DNA of 64,000 bases from assembly GCA_031553535.1 (NCBI GenBank), contig JAVBLM010000001.1:1-64000 (forward strand). Direction: 5' to 3'. The notes beneath the pieces were generated by a model, which saw only the letters and a list, made by a program, of their open reading frames with translations, did no database searches and was not told where the DNA came from. Below are positions 12,001-17,026 of the stretch, one piece after another. A program made the translations under genes and the position numbers. The stretch is from JAIROC01 sp031553535 (GTDB lineage: Bacteria > Bacteroidota > Bacteroidia > Bacteroidales > WCHB1-69). Within the stretch, counting starts at the first letter, position 1. Every line of letters starts with the position of its first letter.

Positions 12001-13327
12001 ACGAATATACAAAATTGTGTTGAGTAATATCATATCCCGAACCAATGCACTGGAGGGAAGCGTGCTGGAAGTAGAGAAGCTGATGCTTTATCCCAACGGC
12101 TATATAAACATTAACCAAAATGGGGAATATACCAAACATTATTACGCCGATGCTGCCCGCATAGCGAGCAAAATAGGTACCGGGTTTGGGAATCCTATAA
12201 GTAATGGTGTTGTACAAAATGATAATATACTTGCAACCATGAAAAGGGAATTATGCGAGGTAACAACCCTCTATGATACAGTGGATAATATAAATTATTC
12301 ATTTGGACAAATAACACATTTGCAGGGAGATTCCAATAAAGTGGAAGAAGGCTTATTCTTCTATCACGGCAACCACCTGAGCAGTACCCAAATGGTAACT
12401 GATATGCACGGCGGTGTAACGCAGGCAGTTTTATATACTCCATGGGGTAATATAATATCTGAGTACCGACAGGATTGGATGTTGGATACTATACCAAGGT
12501 ACTTATGGAATGCTAAAGAAAAAGACGAAGAATCAGGCATGTACTATTTTGAAGCACGGTATTATAGCGATGAGGATATAGTGTTCCGGGGCCGTGATCC
12601 GAAGTTTGAGAAGTACTTTTGGTTGAGTCCCTATTGTGCGATGGCAAATAATCCAATGAAATTTATAGATCCAGATGGAAAAACTGTAGTAATTACAGGA
12701 GAAGCAGCGAATGAGGCTTTCTCTGACATGTCAAGTAGATCAAAAAATCTAACATTTGGAATAGAAAATGGTAAGGTATCAATAATTGGAGGAAAAGCCA
12801 AAACCAAAGAGGAAAAATACATGCAAAAAATTATTAATGATCAAAATATAAATGTTACTATTACTGCTCAAAAGAATGATCAAACAAATGAAGGAAAAAT
12901 AGCTAATGGCGGTGCTTTTATGGGAAATTCTATAAATACAACTTTAAATTCTTCTGATGATATTGAGGCAACCCATGGTACGTTTTCAACAACTAACATA
13001 GAAGCCAAGCAAACTGTAAATATAAGTACATTTAGGGATTGGGAGGCGAATAAGCTAGAGGGGTGTAAAACTGGTTCTCTTATTTGGCACGAAATTTCGG
13101 AAGGTTATGAAGGAGGTAAAATTTCTATGGCAACTGGAATAGCTGCACAACCTGCGAGAAGAAATGCATTAACGAATGAAAGAATACCTAATCCCACTTA
13201 TGATAGAGCACATTATAATGCAGGAAAGTATTTTCCTGGTACACTGACAATAACACCACTTGTTGATCCAGTGACCAGAACTTCTCTTGGAAATGAATAT
13301 AGATTAGGAAGGGGGAGCCAACCATGA
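2..13327 (+). CDS. SpvB/TcdB/Rhs-family giant polymorphic toxin, 5' end cut by window edge
   Basis: The frame is open to the left edge, so the true start lies outside; the first possible in-window start (TTG at 23) has no support. Residue numbers count from that TTG. An SpvB domain (about 150-240, motif GLLGMGWDMNIPAI) is followed by prealbumin/SpaA-like domains (about 470-1085, motif IKEDAVPPGY). FG-GAP/VCBS motifs (DINGDGLPD near 1273 and again at 2700-3000) flank a second block of five SpaA-like repeats (about 1517-2085). A TcdB-type middle region (about 2990-3120), Rhs/YD repeats (about 3200-4150) and the Rhs core (YYFEARYYS, then DPDGK near 4217) come next. The last 217 residues form a variable tip. 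In known TcB/TcC and Rhs proteins the repeats build a shell around the cleaved toxic tip. About 80 residues (2565-2644) are translated dispersed repeats. The fold assignment is secure; the toxin activity and export route are inferred. Confidence 0.93.
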   Translation, partial: RQDGAFLLTLGSATLQGEAGSLQKNTTLSITALRAIDLPRLNPGMVNVTAEYDGYRFLPHGSNFEKPLNIILGYDSTKLPRGHYPQEVRTYYYDESRSHWVALPRDSVNKGSHQVCSRSTHFTDMINAIVKAPEMPETQEYTPTSLKELQAADPSSGIQMMQPPTANSQGTATLSYPINVPAGRQGMQPNLAVSYSSEAANGLLGMGWDMNIPAITVDTKWGVPRYYPGYETETYLYNGEELLPSARLESSWEVRDATKNEKQFYPRVESGFEKIMRKGNSPSTYYWIITDKQGTQYYYGTYTGNKCDTNVLLKDKSENIAHWPLCKVIDINGNYMQYCYTIRYQSSEYQAEYPVTSPADTAPSVYLGQQLWLDAISYTGHGEEDGAYKVVFSSKNCSVEAARIIGCDILENKAVPSVLGLVGTQAASLSQKTSNAFATGRELSDIIWEDVPDNEDLQNPENPEEPDLPCYNENIRVQVCVESPCRDINLNGATFWLGTDDPVFQHGISTYPLTFNLSPNPGYTNGVSTTTASNCAEFMVCSNKKYHLVVIPPSNCSKDPVHFSFRVDRQGNVSMQNENGIPMIRAYTSVTGNARDGNILFKIPVECDCSTSTDRDYCYDCWEPCTPYCPPVCRKKVYIGVQDDFCKYDKLPLCRFDLVCESDPYQTVYHYTTGYAKIQPLNVRCDEWYWIKGTYFGANYQDTTIAFRFKIDNNNVVHISHVDGIHSSANPNIIENYYNNGYTIELLMPVVPKTKQTRIQIVNSRGQGVPNHTFLLGNASNGERIEGIYTTNFQGYTPILTLEENAIYYIGEVDITAYDYNLVGAAPYSSYTANWPNKIQLYLMQENCVLRMGKEPGFSVPDVSCSSGLCTFVYREPERIISKYIHILKITPDWETIDGVVFRVNDATDYIAFDGFTDPIPITNGQTYVLQEKSVPPGFLLDDRKIYITMNNIGVVEVSSQMDFDYEPTGGYLILTNQRGCPGTSFMVRKQDATTGKALEGALIQCYNYYKQNNALDISLTDSSGRTHEMTMECEQTYYIKEDAVPPGYKSDHPAFVVVTSHADGSIEILDSAQLHSWTKVDDVWVFTFVNHKKDDEPVESIEPDSGCSSTYAYDNTINARNGFRQSSKEKLSKIVVFYRDSCVRTYTFCYTQDFYGRALLEAISQWGSEDTIEAYTHTFTYYNDAGDHRNLFQTPETLNITDNQLDNDRTKRIAKKLRNFFTKGVASPSVLGGSRTWSTGINSGGDIGLFPAFPLKTLSAGVYVNGSISSSKGKTTMIDINGDGLPDRVYNVMEGIKNRTYYCLQKPGRGGFETERKPLDGISVFLQDFSDNASIGLQASAFIHGGIQKGFLGNSWTDVYFADMNGDGFVELVSPKGVKSIGKYQSPPRFTFPDCLLPEITITEDSIKVRCDTGFSFTPEVYERDRTEELRYDLVRVWQADMDLKDLTYSICAPVHLAYNSIALENFCGTPDSVIVSIEYYGKGLTGDYEHILLWSDVIGNSDTTVHGPNFCELKIEPEPDPEPCRVMLRKRDHRGNPLGNVVFKMKDGTELVTDAANDGLTPAFYISEPGSCVEVTEMMALPHCFAFSRPFTICKGESGENGTECEITLQGSGFISHEWINGEVDMFVHVINLTNDCNENPMCFARILNTDRDGNSLEGVKFDVNNGTGNGLSLTTDSKGLTSLFNIFAGGCSDIHQKTLSSHCYNPTISALICADDACNISINSAEPITFFSEWVNGMLIHTIIVKNDCDQPPCKVRIQREDQHGNLIENVTFRVFDGRGDEAFLTTTNSQGLTPFFYIQQRDGCIEVEDTNTLSDCNNPMTFYICIDPQCNISVDESFCWVSSEWIDGKLTHTVGVIDKWWYKKPVPCPVVLRKEDPYSGEPLGNVVFELSDGTELITDVGGGYTPVFYPFQENDCITIKEIVTLPHCVIPQQPYILCRTIMANGECIVTLQGEGYVRGGSCEGELGVAVTLYNDCDQTPGCLVRVLNEDQYGNRFENMKFRVSDATGNEIFLTTNSQGLTPLIKIPLGATYHVHERISLSYCNDSPIGFDISVDNNWNIEVNPPNFHVSSGLINGILTHTITVVNHCYNSMSISSGSKVSQVENAESSIKAAWVNGNYDLSALKLAKGDKLFFRVRPQNNGVKKKVVWDPAILPYSRYLSRTDYLDENNRIYGGGNKASQSQLLQGDSLFPCPMKGRITIESMIDPLPLPLSDMIEFEIWANDYRLYHYTIPEGNFGTIQTYTTSIDVDTSTRLKFKVLSKGNVNMHQIQWYPKVYYNYLNYNNQTIDAVIADDNGNSVRMLEYVIAPYHDFYHTTAKLSSICVNKIYDTPPTYNPIRRKLSKLFLSSGRIGKVYITIKQDGRLCFARKVSFNRQLNETLHNTHIHMMDDPDKPVYISCYVDDPDLATTIISCYVVIDDKQYFATIYTKHERDVLCGEFYGGWGQFLYQTNSIPDESPFSLMDIKKIEWLSTLTSKNIAQQIDTSRMGGDSIRHLRSFAQKPAYDQRLAETKNTLFCIPMFNEPEYKGHVGYYPNAFIRGADMNIGGLPCPEYEDNSDPCNNTEGERHAKLVSASPDNKEIAGQARNDGKPPSGDLGAVQNNYGNKSIKSVIARSEARATWQSLNSSDGGDRLATPSPLGFVPRNEATNKQITYAKSGSVPLAGRNVLNGMDPKKTSSSENTSYTAGVSVPGISIGLNESTTTTSQENDMMDLNGDGFPDIIRNDKHKKGVYYSFPQAGLWEENIKTPFNGQPHHKTVTNTFGSSFTADPMGFISVAKNSNKGESVPTKSKGDGVPSVTGSKSETRSEDRTLYTLIDINGDGLPDRVYNTGKNVALNLGYSFDGSENWELKEISLNVSNAYSGSFGIGGGGKEFSGGSSSYSGGLSKSTSYSQSKEMLADINGDGLPDKIVIADDRTMYVHYNTGCGFNRFADIIKIGEDDPALYRWNTTSNMGGNFGITLGFPIVWWAKISMSGGADVSFSLSSSNIQFMDLDGDGYADLLIAPNENTLIVRYSNLGRTGLLKSVTNPMGGSMELAYHKTEANVFHSRRWVMDTIKIRDNFPGDGADVMMTTYEYEAGYYDRKERAFYGFAKITENHHNTENGNEIYRKYLRYYYNNNFYYKGLNLTEAIQNGENSLYILTMNRYNNHTLTRNDVKSMYVTLDTTVTCYFEGQAQAQIRQEKTWQYETTYGRVIKQTETSTDMPVITATITYHHDPGNYRVAIPSSVEIEGYRKRTTTVDNKGQMTSINDYYDNIHALSTQMFYDNYGNCKRIIYPNHSYSYVYDDQVHTYPVSVRDTFGCTSYAKDYDFRFGVPLTVIDKSGYRMEYTLDQFGRTIEILAPKEQNVFYAIALLDTASIAVGDTNLATGKPINLGDFVLGGLQISSHEIIPIEKKYTVKYIYRRGNVVDNIPYSAITCNYDPANPGHNINTYTYSDGLGRIIQTKRDAEIAPPSELYTGRPKGMIVSGKVVYDAFGRTVKTEYPTIEGKLSAVVIGSGTATPVVIGDLIHIPVLKPQGNLIVAGLEDEVPPSIATYDILDRPLIQRAPDGTKVSYKYGFGSSQNRTLFETEVTDQNDNISTSLTNINKQQYEVKPTGHEPVWFEYNDIGDLLKVEGVDFSRSYLYDGIGRRTEYKEDSLKETYRYDGINLVEKNTYWNEQGQQHKTINYTYNYNRLATVQSFEYRDAIEYKYNNKGKVDTIKDASGIQLFKYGSMGEVTNQTRIYTLPFMDQAVKLETRFEYDSWGRTLNMTYPDGEKVMYEYDYGGQLRSMKGIKDSSEYKYLESMTYDKFGAKTQVKYSNGMTTTYSYNPQNLRLHEQNMSLAKIIGQTIFLQDYLKISYTYDPKGNIRSINTTNYTLPEFSTEQTFIYNEADQLDSASGNDGNLYTVKMSYGNYGRVNTYNTTFTDPQINGSTQLISTSYAYQTTDAASNSFAPVSANNGDIAFEYGINGSMRKRTTPAKAEYYYFNAFDQMKAYGSNGSYGYYNYDDAGKRIYKIVLSNIISRTNALEGSVLEVEKLMLYPNGYININQNGEYTKHYYADAARIASKIGTGFGNPISNGVVQNDNILATMKRELCEVTTLYDTVDNINYSFGQITHLQGDSNKVEEGLFFYHGNHLSSTQMVTDMHGGVTQAVLYTPWGNIISEYRQDWMLDTIPRYLWNAKEKDEESGMYYFEARYYSDEDIVFRGRDPKFEKYFWLSPYCAMANNPMKFIDPDGKTVVITGEAANEAFSDMSSRSKNLTFGIENGKVSIIGGKAKTKEEKYMQKIINDQNINVTITAQKNDQTNEGKIANGGAFMGNSINTTLNSSDDIEATHGTFSTTNIEAKQTVNISTFRDWEANKLEGCKTGSLIWHEISEGYEGGKISMATGIAAQPARRNALTNERIPNPTYDRAHYNAGKYFPGTLTITPLVDPVTRTSLGNEYRLGRGSQP
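4573..6278 (+). repeat. Five tandem SpaA/prealbumin-like repeats inside the Rhs gene
   Basis: Five units of roughly 115-120 codons each open with Cys, a hydrophobic strand and an acidic or basic turn: CRVMLRKRD, CFARILNTD, CKVRIQRED, CPVVLRKED and CLVRVLNED. Each continues with G-N, then a V-x-F strand, then a T-x-x-x-G-x-T-P motif. This is the pattern of Cna-B/SpaA (prealbumin-like) domains, which serve as stalks in surface proteins. Here every unit also has several cysteines, so disulfides rather than isopeptides may brace them. That last point is inference. Confidence 0.7.
7715..7782 (+). repeat. Dispersed repeat type 1, translated in frame within the Rhs gene
   Basis: The segment starts with CGTCATGCT and ends with GTCAAGCCCGTAATGACGG, reading through as RHAKLVSAS...IAGQARND. 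An inverted copy lies in the intergenic region at 16751-16820, so this is a mobile or dispersed element that kept the reading frame open. It sits in a linker between the SpaA block and the TcdB-like FG-GAP region, where an insert would be tolerated. Confidence 0.75.
7846..7953 (+). repeat. Dispersed repeat type 2, translated in frame within the Rhs gene
   Basis: The segment begins GCGTCATTGCGAGGAG and ends TACCTCGTAATGA, with imperfectly complementary ends. It is translated as VIARSEARATWQS and on to FVPRNEAT, a peptide I recognise as translated intergenic repeat from many bacterial genomes rather than a protein domain. A diverged relative is at 15649-15727. It lies 63 bases after repeat type 1. 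Confidence 0.7.
12674..13327 (+). other. Variable C-terminal tip of the Rhs protein, possible metallopeptidase-type toxin
   Basis: The tip is the part after the conserved DPDGK boundary of the Rhs core. It has a Trp-His-Glu motif, WHEISEGYEGG (about residues 4355-4365), followed some 35 residues later by RAHYNAG. The HExxEGY...AH layout recalls other Bacteroidota Rhs tips with a zinc-peptidase-like signature, but this is from memory and lacks a full HExxH. The tip is richer in A+T than the Rhs shell, as expected of an exchangeable module. Activity is unproven. Confidence 0.5.
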
Positions 13328-13857
13328 AAAAAAGAATATTAATAATCTTTTTATTATCTGTCTTTTGCCTATGTTCTTGTTATAGAAATATGTTTCACAG
13401 TTCAGTTCCTCGAAAAGGGCCTTATATAAAAATAGAATATCCTGGTAATTTAATTATTTTTGATTCTGATGATACAAATAGTATCGAGAAATATTCTAAA
13501 GCAGAAAATTTCACATTTATAGAGATTATAGAAAGAAAAGAATATTATGACATAGTAGTACAAAGTGATTCTATGCTGGCAACTTTCGATGCTAATGGTG
13601 ATTTTATAGATAATATTTTTATGCGGTATCGGGTAATTTCACTGAAAACAAAGAAAATAAAAGGATATGAAGAAATATACATTGGACAACGATGCAAGCT
13701 AACTTTAATTCCTTGTTTTTATCCTACTAGCACAATGCCTTCAATGCTTAATGTTCACATATATATAAAAGGGATGTATGTTCCTGTAAATACTTCATCA
13801 ATGGATATCTATACTACATCTGATTTAGAAGGGTTATATTATATTCGTTGCAAATAA
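13324..13857 (+). CDS. Small lipoprotein, candidate immunity protein for the Rhs toxin
   Basis: This 177-residue protein starts with Met-Lys-Lys-Arg, a hydrophobic stretch and a lipobox (LCSC, acylated Cys19), so it should be anchored in the cell envelope facing the periplasm. The rest is a compact, beta-rich-looking domain that I do not recognise. Its ATG overlaps the Rhs stop codon in an ATGA arrangement, which favours coupled translation and equal dosage. Polymorphic toxin genes are normally followed directly by their immunity gene, so that role is likely by position; no sequence motif proves it. The A+T-rich composition matches the toxin tip just upstream, as if both travelled together. 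It could also be an unrelated lipoprotein carried with the tip. Confidence 0.85.
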   Translation: MKKRILIIFLLSVFCLCSCYRNMFHSSVPRKGPYIKIEYPGNLIIFDSDDTNSIEKYSKAENFTFIEIIERKEYYDIVVQSDSMLATFDANGDFIDNIFMRYRVISLKTKKIKGYEEIYIGQRCKLTLIPCFYPTSTMPSMLNVHIYIKGMYVPVNTSSMDIYTTSDLEGLYYIRCK

Positions 13858-13953
13858 CGTGATAAAATCAAAAGAATAGGGTTAAATATTTGGAATAAAG
13901 AAAACAAAGACCAGCTAAAAGCCCCATTCATCGGAGGCTGTAAAGAAAATTAA
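13858..13953 (+). other. Open frame continuing after the lipoprotein stop; possible remnant of another gene end
   Basis: After the TAA at 13855-13857 the same frame stays open for 31 more codons to a TAA at 13951-13953. The readable end is KAPFIGGCKEN. It has no start codon of its own. It may be the leftover 3' end of an earlier toxin or immunity gene displaced by the present pair, or chance. Confidence 0.3.
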
Positions 13954-13961
13954 ATGATAGT

Positions 13962-13990
13962 TGGGCTTGGGTTCTTACCCAAGCCCATTT
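13962..13990 (+). terminator. Perfect hairpin ending the Rhs/lipoprotein unit
   Basis: TGGGCTTGGGT (13962-13972), a TCTT loop and ACCCAAGCCCA (13977-13987) form an 11-bp perfect stem, followed by a short T run (TTTGTT). This suits a rho-independent terminator about 105 bases after the lipoprotein stop, though the T run is weak. The remaining bases to 14263 show nothing convincing; a 65-codon open frame across the hairpin has no support. Confidence 0.65.
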
Positions 13991-14263
13991 GTTAACAAAG
14001 GCTGTGCCTTGTTAATTGAAGGTCATAAAGTGAAGCTGATAAAGATCGAGATAGTAACAAAAGCAGAAAATTATTTATATTCTGGTGCAGGGGATTCAGC
14101 AGATATGAAAAGTGATATAAATGAAATAAAATTAAGTATAAGATGGAAGACGTACTAATTTGTTGTTATGGCTTATCAAGCAGATCTATCGTTTAAACAT
14201 CAGTATTTATTTTTGACACAGTCTCAAGTGGACAGGTTTTTAACTTTTAAAATAGTAGTTTAT

Positions 14264-14873
14264 ATGAAAATAAAAAAATCAAGGATCCTTGTTCTAATCT
14301 TGTTTTATGGGTGTAATAATAATGAAAACAGTAAATTATATGAAAAGTATACAGATATAAAAGATGATAAAAAGGAAATAATATTTGAGACCCCCTTTAC
14401 AAGGGAGTGTTTTTTCAGTAGAAAATGGTAATGTATATCTTTACGATACGATATTACCTATAGAACCTTTTTCCTATACTATATCTCCTAAAAATATTAC
14501 TAAAAATATCTCATTTCTTGACAGCATCAATAAAGAAAAAATTTTGGATGAGTATACGGAAGGGAATATTATCACATATTATTTTCATAACTCATACATG
14601 AAAGTATACGAAAGAATAAAAGATAATTATTACATTCTTATGGAATTTCTTATTCTTGACAAGGGAATAAAACTACGTAATGATATAAAAGTAGGAATGA
14701 ATAGAAATGAATTTAATATAATCTATCCTGAGGCAAAGCAATATGCAAACTTATCAGAAATTTATATGGTTGAAGAATCAGAATTCACATGTGTCGGCTG
14801 TTTTTTTAAATCAGATACGATTTATAAGATTACTTTTTATAATGTTGAATTAGAAAGTCAATTATCACAGTAA
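14264..14873 (+). pseudogene. Frameshifted lipoprotein gene (about 202 residues if repaired)
   Basis: An ATG at 14264 opens a lipoprotein signal (MKIKKSRILVLILFYGC, lipobox FYGC). The frame runs to the run of five C at 14391-14395, after which it gives only about a dozen unlikely residues and a stop at 14431. The next frame is open from there to 14873 and continues smoothly: dropping one C gives ETPLQGSVFSVENGN. So one extra C splits a single gene. It could be a true mutation, a slippage-controlled switch or a sequencing error. I do not recognise the domain (motifs DIKVGMNRNEF and ECTCVGC-like FTCVGCFF). Its position behind the toxin-immunity pair suggests a second or older immunity lipoprotein. 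Confidence 0.7.
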
Positions 14874-14959
14874 ATCATATGCTATTTGTCACTTTTGGTT
14901 CTATAGTATCTTGCAGATATTGGTAATCATACTACGAAACCATAATAACTAAAAATCAA

Positions 14960-14986
14960 GGATAGCCTAACAGCTATCCTTTTTTT
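14960..14986 (+). terminator. Rho-independent terminator after the broken lipoprotein gene
   Basis: GGATAGC (14960-14966), a six-base loop, GCTATCC (14973-14979) and then seven T residues form a textbook terminator. It lies about 87 bases after the stop and closes the toxin locus. Confidence 0.85.
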
Positions 14987-15191
14987 ATATAAAAGCTTAC
15001 CAATCCCATTTTTTCGATAAACATCCCTTTTAATATTTTTATTTACAATAATCAAACCATCCCTCATTATCTTTTTATTTAAATATATCTTTTTATATAA
15101 AAATGACCGGTTTATCAGGTATTAAGAATGAATAATATTCCTTTCCTGTATAATATCTTTCTTTTTTAATTATTGAAAAAATATTTTGTGT

Positions 15192-15225
15192 TTTGTTATT
15201 TTGTATTAAAAATTGTTTATCTTTG
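15192..15225 (+). promoter_or_regulatory. Bacteroidota-type promoter
   Basis: TATCTTTG at 15218-15225 matches the TAnnTTTG -7 consensus exactly and is followed by CAGCG, a common continuation. TTTG at 15192-15195 fits the -33 element, with a 22-base spacer. It would drive the microsatellite-containing leader and probably the HU/DUF4469 gene about 590 bases on. Confidence 0.6.
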
Positions 15226-15460
15226 CAGCGTGAAATTAAAACGAAAAACTGGTATGAATTATAAAATAGCATTTCCTTTCTCTCTTATCTCCTTAAATTA
15301 TAGAGGAATGCTTATTTCTTTTCATACTATGTGTGATTTCTCACGTGTTGTATGCGAGGTGCAAAATGTGCGATCCCTCTTTAAAGTGCTTCTCCAACAA
15401 TTTATGTTTGAAAAGAGCGTAAAAAACAGTGTTGATTATTTGGTTTATTCGAATAAAAGT

Positions 15461-15505
<45 letters not shown>

Positions 15506-15648
15506 CGCACCTAGCGTGTAATTTATATTCACGGGCGCGTAAATTATTATTTCCCTTACACTTAAGGGTTCCATTCTTATTTTTCCAAATCTCGATTTTT
15601 GCTCCGGCGAAGGGTATTTCTTATGGTTTAAAGTCCACTCTTAAAGAC

Positions 15649-15727
15649 CGTCATTCCCTAATTGCCGGGAAACCGGGTTTACGGGCTCGGCGGAGCCGGA
15701 GCCTTCGGGTTTCATCCCTCACAATAA
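15649..15727 (+). repeat. Diverged dispersed repeat related to type 2
   Basis: CGTCATT at the start and GCCGGAGCCTTCGGGTTTC near the end resemble the element within the Rhs gene at 7846-7953 (there GCCGAGCCCTTTGGGTTTC). The segment also contains GC-rich palindromes (GGCTCGGCGGAGCC) unlike the A+T-rich surroundings. The relationship is partial. Confidence 0.4.
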
Positions 15728-15818
15728 CCCTTTTAACCAACACATTACGTCCTCCCTAACGAAAACCTATTCCCCCAGAATTAATTCAATAAAATATTAA
15801 CTTAAAATGTAAATAGTT

Positions 15819-16520
15819 ATGTTAAAATATTCGTTACAGGAAAACAAACTTACAGAAGAGGCTGAGGATTATTCAGCTTTGATTCATATCGCTCAGAGCC
15901 TGGGCATGGAAGCTATTATTACCCGCATGTTGAACAAAGGCACATTACTTACCCGCACGGACATTCTTGCCGTATTGAATAACTTCGATGAAACCGTTGT
16001 TGACATACTTTTGGAAGGCAATACCGTTAATCTACCCTTGTTTAACATATCGTTTTCCATATCAGGGGTGTTTGACAGCCCATTGGACAGTTTCGATGGA
16101 AACCGTCACAAACTTAATATCAACGTGACCAAAGGAATTTTGCTTCGCGATACGGAAAAGAAAGTAAAATTTGAGAAGACAAATACCATTAGCCCTATGC
16201 CCCAGATACAGGAAGTTAAAGACAGTGTATCGGGTTTGGTAAATGAAATACTCACTCCCAAAGGTGTGATAGAAGTCTATGGGTACAATCTGAAAATAGA
16301 AGGCGACGACCCTGCCTGCGGATTATGGTTCATTACCGATGACGGCAGTGAAAACAAGGCGGAAGTACTGATAGAGAACAAGCCTTCGAAAATCCTGGCC
16401 ATGATTCCGGAGCTTCTTCCGGGAGGCTGCCGGATAAAGATAGCAACACAGTTCACAGGAGGGGGAACGATGCTGAAATCACCAAGAATATACACATATC
16501 CTAAAACTTTACAATGTTGA
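15819..16520 (+). CDS. HU-fold DNA-binding domain protein with C-terminal DUF4469 domain
   Basis: The 233-residue protein begins MLKYSLQENKLTEEAEDY, the usual opening of a Bacteroidota family with an HU-like fold (about 1-115, with the typical TRTDILAVLNNF helix and LFNISFSISGVF strand). A DUF4469 domain follows (about 130-230, EVKDSVSGLVNEILTPKG and GGCRIKIATQF). Length is normal for the family. The HU part suggests DNA binding, perhaps nucleoid-associated; the role of DUF4469, an Ig-like fold, is unknown. It stands alone between the toxin locus and the giant-protein array. The ATG at 15819 is the family start. A long upstream leader with the AC microsatellite may influence expression. No sequence link to the giant proteins is visible. 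Confidence 0.9.
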   Translation: MLKYSLQENKLTEEAEDYSALIHIAQSLGMEAIITRMLNKGTLLTRTDILAVLNNFDETVVDILLEGNTVNLPLFNISFSISGVFDSPLDSFDGNRHKLNINVTKGILLRDTEKKVKFEKTNTISPMPQIQEVKDSVSGLVNEILTPKGVIEVYGYNLKIEGDDPACGLWFITDDGSENKAEVLIENKPSKILAMIPELLPGGCRIKIATQFTGGGTMLKSPRIYTYPKTLQC

Positions 16521-16540
16521 TGGAGCTGAATATCTCCGGT

Positions 16541-16632
16541 CTATCCGATAGCAAGCCTCCGGATTGTCCGGAGGTATGCCTCCATGCTGTCCGATAGTAA
16601 GCCTCCAGGTTATCCGGAGGCTTGCTATCAGG
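16541..16632 (+). repeat. Double 46-bp palindromic repeat, possibly acting as terminator
   Basis: Two direct units of 46 bases (16541-16586 and 16587-16632) share the pattern CCGATAG-AAGCCTCC. The first contains a perfect hairpin (CCTCCGGA, TTG loop, TCCGGAGG). In addition GATAGCAAGCCTCCGG (16547-16562) pairs perfectly with CCGGAGGCTTGCTATC (16614-16629), so the whole can fold as one long cruciform. It lies about 20 bases after the HU/DUF4469 stop. There is no T run, so it is more REP-like than a simple terminator. Confidence 0.75.
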
Positions 16633-16750
16633 CAAGCCGGAGAAAAGAATAAAAACAGATAGAAACTAAACAAACAAAGTATGTCATTGGCAAAGTCCAA
16701 TAATAGAAAATTAAACGGAGTGGGAATGATGGCAATATACTGGTTAAGAG

Positions 16751-16820
16751 CGTCATTGCGGGCTTGACCCGCAAGCCCCCTCAATAAAGAAGGAGATGCT
16801 GAAACAAGTCCAGCATGACG
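16751..16820 (-). repeat. Dispersed repeat type 1, inverted copy
   Basis: Read on the minus strand, this segment matches the element at 7715-7782: CGTCATGCT, then ACTTGTTTCAGCATCTCC, a variable centre, and GTCAAGCCCGCAATGACG. It accounts for a 143-codon open frame on the minus strand here, which I reject as a gene. Confidence 0.75.
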
Positions 16821-16896
16821 GCAACAGGTTTGTTCAGAGCGAGGAACAAAGCATCTGAAAGCGAAGCAGGTGAGGGCATCGAAACATAGTGAGATA

Positions 16897-17026
16897 ACCG
16901 AGCTTGCGAGCTCAACGGAGTTAATCTCTTTCATTGGCAATGATGGAAAAACTTGAAAGGAAAAACAAATAACCTAAAATATTAATCATTAACCATTGAA
17001 TTATTTAACCTTTAACTAATTAAAAT
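16897..17026 (+). promoter_or_regulatory. Leader of giant gene A, shared with giant gene B
   Basis: Two blocks recur upstream of gene B: ACCGAGCTTGCGAGCTCAAC (16897-16916, containing the small hairpin GAGCT-TGCG-AGCTC) and AATGATGGAAAAACTTGAAA (16939-16958). A TTAACCTTTAACTAAT stretch just before the start is also shared. No exact TAnnTTTG box is seen here, so the promoter is unclear. With the palindrome and repeat above, this fills the 506-base gap before gene A. Confidence 0.55.

Noticed and set aside
13961..14158. 65-codon frame after the lipoprotein gene
   Set aside because: It starts inside a perfect terminator hairpin and has no domain or promoter.
16509..16940. 143-codon open frame on the minus strand after the HU/DUF4469 gene
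   Set aside because: Its only family-like stretch (RHAGLVSAS...GQARND) is the translation of a dispersed repeat.
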